A stretch of 10,504 nucleotides of DNA from an uncultured Sulfuricurvum sp. Its GTDB lineage: Bacteria; Campylobacterota; Campylobacteria; Campylobacterales; Sulfurimonadaceae. The notes beneath the pieces are model-generated. The model ran no database searches. It had not been told where the DNA came from and saw only the letters and a program-made list of their open reading frames with translations. The position numbers and the translations under genes are program-made. Of the stretch, positions 6,137 through 10,504 are shown one piece after another. Within the stretch, counting starts at the first letter, position 1. Every line of letters starts with the position of its first letter. Where the stretch lies: NCBI RefSeq assembly GCF_937936435.1, contig NZ_CALDDG010000070.1:1-10504 (forward strand), in the 5' to 3' direction.

Positions 6137-6607
6137 ATGAGAGAAGCAAGACGCAGTTTTCTGAAACGGTCAGTATATGTTGCTCCTGCATTAATTATGC
6201 TTGGGGAATTATCGGCACATGCAAGCGGTAATTGTCATAATGGTGGCGGACATCATGAAGGTTCGCATGGACATAATGGCAGTGGAAATGCTGCTTCGAC
6301 ACTCAATTGCAAGCCAGTTAATAATTGCCATAAAGGCAATAACGGCTGGGGTAACGGTGATCAAGATGCTCCAGGTAAGTCACTGCATCATAATAATGCA
6401 GAGAACAATCATAATGGCAAAGAAAATCCGAACAATCTTGTATCATGCGATAAGTCAGTAAAAGATAAAGTTAATAATGTCGGTGTGAAAACGCATGGTG
6501 GTCATGAAAAAGATTACGGTAAAAATAACGGCTGGGGTAACGGTGATCAAGATGCTCCAGGTGGTTCGTTACCGCATAATAAAGCTGAGAATTATATCGG
6601 CGCTTAA
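6137..6607 (+). CDS. Small Tat-signal protein 2, His/Asn/Gly-rich with tandem motif
   Basis: This 156-residue protein has no recognised function. The signal is ARRSFLKR (residues 4-11), VYVAPALIMLGEL, then AHA (27-29) before S30. It matches the first small Tat protein at nearly every conserved position. The mature part, about 127 residues, is very hydrophilic. It contains a His/Gly cluster (residues 34-46), four cysteines (C33, C58, C64, C104) and two copies of NNGWGNGDQDAPG (68-80 and 130-142), each followed by a 'SL.HN.AEN' tail. The His and Cys content suggests metal binding, and the GNGD/DQD blocks could bind calcium; both are inferences. AAGGA at 6126-6130, six bases before the ATG, is a clear ribosome binding site. 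The gene follows the nucleotidyltransferase by 95 bases with its own likely promoter. It may be a surface or periplasmic matrix protein and a second substrate of the cassette. Confidence 0.8.
   Translation: MREARRSFLKRSVYVAPALIMLGELSAHASGNCHNGGGHHEGSHGHNGSGNAASTLNCKPVNNCHKGNNGWGNGDQDAPGKSLHHNNAENNHNGKENPNNLVSCDKSVKDKVNNVGVKTHGGHEKDYGKNNGWGNGDQDAPGGSLPHNKAENYIGA
6338..6376 (+). repeat. 39-bp exact direct repeat, copy 1
   Basis: This copy is identical to 6524-6562 over 39 bases and encodes NNGWGNGDQDAPG in the same frame. The copies are 186 bases apart (a multiple of three). Beyond the exact block, similarity continues only at protein level (SL.HN.AEN). Identity at silent sites suggests recent duplication or gene conversion. 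Confidence 0.95.
6524..6562 (+). repeat. 39-bp exact direct repeat, copy 2
   Basis: This is the second copy of the block at 6338-6376, in frame in the same gene, followed by GGSLPHNKAEN and the protein's end. The similar spacing to the tail motif in both copies shows that the duplicated unit was originally longer, about 23 residues. Confidence 0.95.
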
Positions 6608-6642
6608 AAGTTTTCTAAAAATTCTCTCATTTTTTCTTCATT

Positions 6643-6674
6643 ATGTCCTCTTTCTTTTACAAAAAAGAGGATAT
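6643..6674 (+). terminator. Possible transcription terminator after the second small Tat gene
   Basis: ATGTCCTCTTT (6643-6653) pairs with AAAGAGGATAT (6664-6674) over 11 base pairs with one G-U, around a 10-base loop. It lies 36 bases past the stop codon. The following T-run is poor (TATTTCG), so termination may be inefficient or may work through the structure alone. Confidence 0.45.
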
Positions 6675-6777
6675 TTCGTGCACTATTCTTCTCACGTAGC
6701 GGTTTACTCACCTATAAGTATCTTTAACTGTTTAACCTTTTTTATTTAAAAAATCATGAGAATGGGAATATTTATTG

Positions 6778-6808
6778 TAAGATAGAAAAAACTGTTAGGT
6801 CTATCTTA
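6778..6808. terminator. Inverted repeat between convergent genes, possible terminator
   Basis: TAAGATAGA (6778-6786) pairs perfectly with TCTATCTTA (6800-6808) around a 13-base loop. It lies 15 bases beyond the stop of the minus-strand GT26 gene. It could end that transcript or the plus-strand one, but neither side has a clean T-tract. The remaining stretch 6675-6777 holds nothing I can assign. Confidence 0.35.
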
Positions 6809-6823
6809 TTAATAATCTTTAGT

Positions 6824-7552
6824 TTATTTGATGCCTATCTTGTATTGTATAAGATCTATCAGAAATAGTGGAGTGGAAACAAAATTCCTTTTCCACAACC
6901 TTTTTGGTTCCTTGATTAGCCTAGGCAGCCATTCTAAATGCAGATTTATCCAAAATTGGGAAGGACGTTGTACGGTTCCGGCAAAAAAATCGAAAACGGC
7001 ACCAATCGAACAAGCTGTTTTGATATGGAGTCGATCTTTATGGGTATAAAGCCATTTTTCCTGCTTTGGCGCCGTCATCCCGACGAATAATACATCCGGT
7101 TCGAAACGATTGATCAAGTCAATGATAAGATCATTTTCTGCATCTGTGAATTCTGGTTTAAACGGGGGCGAGTAGAATTGTGCGACGATATTCGGGTATT
7201 CATGAGAGAGACGCTTTTGGATTAAATCAAGAGTTTTTTGCGAAGCACCCATATAAAAACATTTTTTTCCTTCTGCATTGAGTATGCGAAGCAGGTGTTC
7301 ATGTAAATCGGCTCCGGCAATTTTGGTAATAGTTATGCGATTGATGATTTTAGCGGCCATAACAATACCGCTTCCATCAGGGAGTAAAATGTCTGATTTT
7401 CTTAGTGCATTTTCGAATAAGAAATCCATTTTTGCAGTCACATATGAATGAGGATTAATGGTATTTATGATCTGTTTAGAATCAGTGACAGTTAGTTTCT
7501 CTAAGTCATCGGTGAAAATATTGTAGTTCATAACTTGGGTATATTTATGCAT
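6824..7552 (-). CDS. WecG/TagA/CpsF family glycosyltransferase (GT26)
   Basis: This cytoplasmic or membrane-associated glycosyltransferase adds a sugar to a lipid-linked acceptor during polysaccharide repeat-unit assembly. Family marks, in order: TINPHSYVTA with N33; SDILLPDGSGIV with D59, the position of the proposed catalytic base in TagA; KIAGADL; FVGMTAPKQEKW; CSIGAVFDFFAGTVQRPSQFW; and HLEWLPRLIKEPKRLWKRN near the C-terminus. At 242 residues it is full length, with the usual C-terminal basic tail. An in-frame ATG at residue 8 (7529-7531) is an alternative start. Its 5' end overlaps the GT4 gene by 8 bases, so it is the last gene of the minus-strand operon. The donor sugar cannot be told from sequence: ManNAcA and ManNAc are the substrates of studied members. 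Confidence 0.93.
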   Translation of the reverse strand: MHKYTQVMNYNIFTDDLEKLTVTDSKQIINTINPHSYVTAKMDFLFENALRKSDILLPDGSGIVMAAKIINRITITKIAGADLHEHLLRILNAEGKKCFYMGASQKTLDLIQKRLSHEYPNIVAQFYSPPFKPEFTDAENDLIIDLINRFEPDVLFVGMTAPKQEKWLYTHKDRLHIKTACSIGAVFDFFAGTVQRPSQFWINLHLEWLPRLIKEPKRLWKRNFVSTPLFLIDLIQYKIGIK

Positions 7553-8657
7553 TTAATGTCCTGACGAGATTTTTTTCAAATTGTTGCAACGTAAAATTTT
7601 GCATGTATCGATCTCTGCAGTATTGAGAAGTCTCAAGATTCATAAATTGGTTAAGAGCCATCTTCAATCCATCTAAGAGATTATCTAAATTTTCAACAAT
7701 GATGCCGCATTGATTATCTAGAATATAAGGGATAGATCCTTCGTCCGTAGATAAAACGGGAAGCCCATAAGAGAGAGCTTCAAGGATAGAAAGAGGAAAT
7801 GCTTCATTCGGATAGCGTGTAGGAAAGATGAAGAGATGTGATTGTTCAAATAATTTTTGTTTTTCTGCTCCGTTGATAAACCCGTGAAAAGTGACATTGT
7901 GTAAATCGTGTTGTGTAATCGTCTCGAAAAATTCGCCCCGGTCATTTTCGTTTTGCCATTCTCCGGCAAAATGAAAATGGATATTGTTGTTTTTAAGGGC
8001 TATTGCCGCTTTCAAAACGTCAAAATATCCTTTGGATTTGATCATATTGGAAAGATAAAGAGCATGAATCGTCGATTTCGAGGGATCATATCGTCGATCG
8101 CATATTTGGTTGAACTCACGTTCGCTCAGGGTGTTTTCTACGCCGTTTGGAAGATAGGAGATGTCCTGAATCGTATCGATTTTTCGGAAATCCTGTGAGA
8201 GCATGGGACTCAGTAAGATAAGACGGATATCCCGGAGAAAAAATCGGGTCAAGGCAAGATTACGTGCAGACGCCGAGACGAACTCATCCACTCCCTTGGT
8301 ATGGTAATGATAGAAGATCTCTACGGAGGCGAGATAGCGATAGCTTTTCCATAGCGTCGAGATGAGCAGATCTCGGTAAAACGCGACGCTGCGGATCGAT
8401 GCGGTGAAATAGATTTTATCGGGGCGAAACATGATGAGCACCCATAGCACTTTGAGATACAGTTCGATGACAAAATAGAGTTTTTTCCAGTTCACTTTGC
8501 CGATATCGGCGATTGTGTCCGATGATCGGATCGGGATAAATCGGCATTCGAATGTTTCGTTGATTACATGACTGTTGCGGATAAATTCGCCTACTTTGGC
8601 GGCACCGTGATGGGGTGGCGGGACATGAAGGATACAGAGGAGTCGGATTTTATTCAT
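7545..8657 (-). CDS. Glycosyltransferase family 4
   Basis: This retaining GT-B glycosyltransferase of about 370 residues adds a sugar from a nucleotide donor to the growing repeat unit at the cytoplasmic face. The N-terminal domain begins KIRLLCILHVPPPHHGAAKVGEF, with the 'P..GG' type loop altered to HHGAA. The C-terminal donor-binding domain holds LYLSNMIKSKGYFDVLKA, FHFAGEW and VTFHGFI. The GT4 signature is FPTRYPNEAFPLSILEALSYG with the E-x7-E pair E285 and E293, then LPVLSTDEGSIPYIL. The ATG at 8655-8657 is preferred to an upstream GTG at 8669; it gives an 8-base overlap with the SGNH gene, the same as the overlap at its 3' end. The 5' half is clearly more GC-rich than the 3' half and than the adjacent SGNH gene, suggesting recombination. 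Confidence 0.92.
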   Translation of the reverse strand: MNKIRLLCILHVPPPHHGAAKVGEFIRNSHVINETFECRFIPIRSSDTIADIGKVNWKKLYFVIELYLKVLWVLIMFRPDKIYFTASIRSVAFYRDLLISTLWKSYRYLASVEIFYHYHTKGVDEFVSASARNLALTRFFLRDIRLILLSPMLSQDFRKIDTIQDISYLPNGVENTLSEREFNQICDRRYDPSKSTIHALYLSNMIKSKGYFDVLKAAIALKNNNIHFHFAGEWQNENDRGEFFETITQHDLHNVTFHGFINGAEKQKLFEQSHLFIFPTRYPNEAFPLSILEALSYGLPVLSTDEGSIPYILDNQCGIIVENLDNLLDGLKMALNQFMNLETSQYCRDRYMQNFTLQQFEKNLVRTLNA

Positions 8658-9702
8658 TGGAAAAGTCACTTTGATTATTATTGAAATTAGCGATATAGTG
8701 TTCGATATTTTTATTGGTTAGTGTACTTCCGAAATAATTATTTTTTGAGGATAGCATATTCGAGGTAATAATATGTGCCAGTTCTGGGGTCAAGTGAACG
8801 GAATCAACCCAATAAAATCCGTCATATTGATTGACGGCGAAATTATTGAAATCATGAACTTCACCGAAGATGGATACGACTTTTCTTTTAAAATCGAAGA
8901 ATTTTGGTTTTAAATACGGATCGGCAAGTATTTTTGTTAAATGCTGGGTACTCATTGGGGAGATAGATACAATTAGTTTTATTTTATATTGATCACATAA
9001 CTCTTTAATAGAGAGAAGATAGTTAATTCTTTGTTGATCAAAATCATACTCTTTATAATATTCATCAAAATAAGAGGATTCAAGATGCTCTGTATGAAAT
9101 AAAGTTGTAGGAAGACGAGCATACATACCATTCTCTTTTATAATTTGCTCGGAATTTTTTTGCATATTTTTACCAACAATACGAATAGAGTCTAAAAAAG
9201 AGTCCAAAGTAAAATAGGTGGAATCAAAGAGAAAAGTTTTTTCTGTTTTTTCTTTTGACGGCGAGTGGTCTAGAAAGAGATACAATTTAGATGTTTTGAA
9301 TTGCATGAAAAGTTGATTATAGTCGTTTAGATTTTTAAAGTCCAATTGAAGCCAAATCGTTTTCGGGATTTGGGTCTTAATAATATAATTAGTTATGGCT
9401 AAATAATCTTCTGGCTGTCCAGAAATGACACTAAAATTATAAGTGTTTTGAGAAGTAATATCTTTGATTTGTTCCGGATCAATATATTGTGCTCGACTGC
9501 TTCCAAGAACAAAAAAATCGTACTCTCGTTTGTGTTTTAATAAATGATAGTATTTTTGGTCTCTATCGGAATAAACGGCTTTGGTTTTGAGATGCCATAA
9601 ATTAATTCCAAATTTTTCGTAGGGATCAATTGATACAGTAAATGAGTACATAAGGCATAAAACAATGACAGCAAACGCAAATGTTCGATAAATGAATGAC
9701 AT
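8650..9702 (-). CDS. SGNH-hydrolase-like membrane-anchored protein
   Basis: This 350-residue protein has an N-terminal membrane segment (about residues 5-23, FAFAVIVLCLMYSF) and a periplasmic domain. FFVLGSSRAQYI (G67, S68, S69) fits SGNH block I with S69 as probable nucleophile. WVDSVHLTPE near the C-terminus (D300, H303) fits the D-x-x-H block. Paired with MBOAT O-acyltransferases, such proteins finish acyl transfer to polysaccharide hydroxyls in the periplasm, as in alginate acetylation. The MBOAT gene lies immediately upstream with an 8-base gap. AGAGG five bases before the ATG is a strong ribosome binding site. The gene is conspicuously AT-rich. The family and the pairing are fairly sure; the acyl group and target sugar are not known. 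Confidence 0.82.
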   Translation of the reverse strand: MSFIYRTFAFAVIVLCLMYSFTVSIDPYEKFGINLWHLKTKAVYSDRDQKYYHLLKHKREYDFFVLGSSRAQYIDPEQIKDITSQNTYNFSVISGQPEDYLAITNYIIKTQIPKTIWLQLDFKNLNDYNQLFMQFKTSKLYLFLDHSPSKEKTEKTFLFDSTYFTLDSFLDSIRIVGKNMQKNSEQIIKENGMYARLPTTLFHTEHLESSYFDEYYKEYDFDQQRINYLLSIKELCDQYKIKLIVSISPMSTQHLTKILADPYLKPKFFDFKRKVVSIFGEVHDFNNFAVNQYDGFYWVDSVHLTPELAHIITSNMLSSKNNYFGSTLTNKNIEHYIANFNNNQSDFSNE

Positions 9703-9710
9703 TGAAACCT

Positions 9711-10504
9711 CTAAAAGTTAAAATACAAAAATTCTGAAATCTTATGCATACTCATCATTGACAATACTAGCATGAAGGCAGTGTAAAATGCATATCGAGT
9801 ATTTGGAATAAAAGAGAGTAAGTGATTCTGTGAATTTTTCAGTCGTATTATATAAAGTCCCAATAAGAGCAATACCACCATCCAAATACTACCATTGATA
9901 TCAGACCAGTAGTCGCCAAACATAATACCGTATGGATTCAATATGGATAGATATTTTTGCAATCCGATAGGGAGAATAACGCCATTTAAACCGGCCATTC
10001 CTTTTAATACTTTGGAGGCATCGCTCCATTCTCCAGCTCTAAAGAAAACCCAAGTGATATTGATAAAATTAAAGGTAATGAGCCATGCGAGCCAAGTTTT
10101 CATTTTTAAACCTGTTTGCTGCCATATGCGATGAATAACGATTGCCGACCCGTGCAAAGCTCCCCATATCACGAACATCCAACTCGCACCGTGCCATAAC
10201 CCTCCGATTAAAAATACACTGAAGAGATTTGCATAAGTCCGTATTTCTCCCCCACGATTTCCGCCTAATGGAATATAGATATAATCCCGTAAAAAGCGAG
10301 AAAGCGTTATATGCCAGCGTCTCCAGAAATCTTGAATATTCAAGGCTTTATACGGACTATTGAAATTGATCGGAAGTTTAATATTGAAAAGCAAGGCAAC
10401 CGCGAGGGCCATATCCGTATAACCGCTGAAATCAAAATACAATTGGAAGGTATATGATAACGAGGTAGCCCAAGCCGCAATAAACGTGAGGGAATCCGCT
10501 TTGT
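9711..10504 (-). CDS. MBOAT family O-acyltransferase (5' partial at window edge)
   Basis: This is a polytopic inner-membrane O-acyltransferase. The reading frame is open to the window edge: codons 10443-10504 read KADSLTFIAAWATSLSYTFQ, followed by LYFDFSGYTDMALAVALLF, so the TTG at 10442 is internal and not a start. Family hallmarks are FDFSGYTDMA, FWRRWHITLS with RDYIYIPLGGNRGG, and GGLWHGASW with the catalytic His codon at 10191-10193. At least five hydrophobic segments follow. About 264 residues are present; relatives have 450-500, so roughly the N-terminal half is missing. With the SGNH partner downstream it likely O-acetylates the exported polysaccharide by moving acetyl groups across the membrane. 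It is the first gene visible of the minus-strand operon, and its promoter lies outside the window. Confidence 0.93.
   Translation of the reverse strand, partial: KADSLTFIAAWATSLSYTFQLYFDFSGYTDMALAVALLFNIKLPINFNSPYKALNIQDFWRRWHITLSRFLRDYIYIPLGGNRGGEIRTYANLFSVFLIGGLWHGASWMFVIWGALHGSAIVIHRIWQQTGLKMKTWLAWLITFNFINITWVFFRAGEWSDASKVLKGMAGLNGVILPIGLQKYLSILNPYGIMFGDYWSDINGSIWMVVLLLLGLYIIRLKNSQNHLLSFIPNTRYAFYTAFMLVLSMMSMHKISEFLYFNF

Noticed and set aside
3349..6607. Complete lasso-peptide or radical-SAM RiPP cluster
   Set aside because: No asparagine-synthetase-like cyclase, no transglutaminase-like leader peptidase, no CxxxCxxC radical SAM protein and no ABC exporter are encoded here.
3271..6712. 13-base exact match GGTGAGTAAACCG (3271-3283, plus) repeated on the minus strand near 6700-6712
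   Set aside because: About one such match is expected by chance in 10 kb counting both strands, and the flanks do not align. Not called a shared regulatory site.
6201..6749. Overlapping plus-strand frames within and after the second small Tat gene (6201-6461, 6495-6749)
   Set aside because: These are alternative-frame shadows of a repetitive gene; they lack ribosome binding sites and protein-like composition.

Overview
The window is one end of a contig from an AT-rich Gram-negative bacterium. The gene families and low GC would fit Campylobacterota such as Sulfuricurvum or Sulfurimonas, but that is an inference from style, not a marker-gene assignment. Bases 1-47 are not genomic: they match the reverse complement of an Illumina TruSeq indexed adapter, so genomic sequence begins at 48.

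Left part (48-3084, + strand): an outer-membrane polysaccharide export lipoprotein (Wza type, 5' truncated) overlaps a Wzc-type inner-membrane co-polymerase/tyrosine-kinase-like protein. Together they form the trans-envelope export apparatus of an exopolysaccharide or capsule. The kinase-like domain has unusual active-site residues and no C-terminal tyrosine cluster.

Middle (3085-6607, + strand): a 264-bp leader with nested inverted repeats precedes a small Tat-signal protein, then an HPr-kinase-like kinase, a PqqD-like small protein and a nucleotidyltransferase-family protein. The peptide, kinase and PqqD-like genes overlap (TAATG, ATGA). A second small Tat-signal protein, His/Asn/Gly-rich with a 39-bp exact internal repeat, closes the block behind its own likely promoter. 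The two small proteins share an almost superimposable signal region and have unrelated mature parts. A kinase, a PqqD-like carrier and a nucleotidyltransferase are tailoring partners known from some lasso-peptide clusters and from the 'HPr-rel-A' gene families. Here they occur without cyclase, leader peptidase or radical SAM enzyme. This is the best candidate for an undescribed peptide- or protein-tailoring system tied to polysaccharide export.

Right part (6824-10504, - strand, convergent): MBOAT O-acyltransferase (cut by the window edge), SGNH-hydrolase-like membrane-anchored protein, GT4 glycosyltransferase and WecG/TagA/CpsF (GT26) glycosyltransferase. They are tightly packed, the last three with 8-nt overlaps, and probably assemble and O-acylate the repeat unit that the left-hand genes export. 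Base composition changes along the window: roughly 45% GC or more at the left end and in the 5' half of the GT4 gene, about 30% in the cassette and the SGNH gene. This suggests a mosaic, partly transferred locus. No tRNA, rRNA, CRISPR or insertion sequence was seen.
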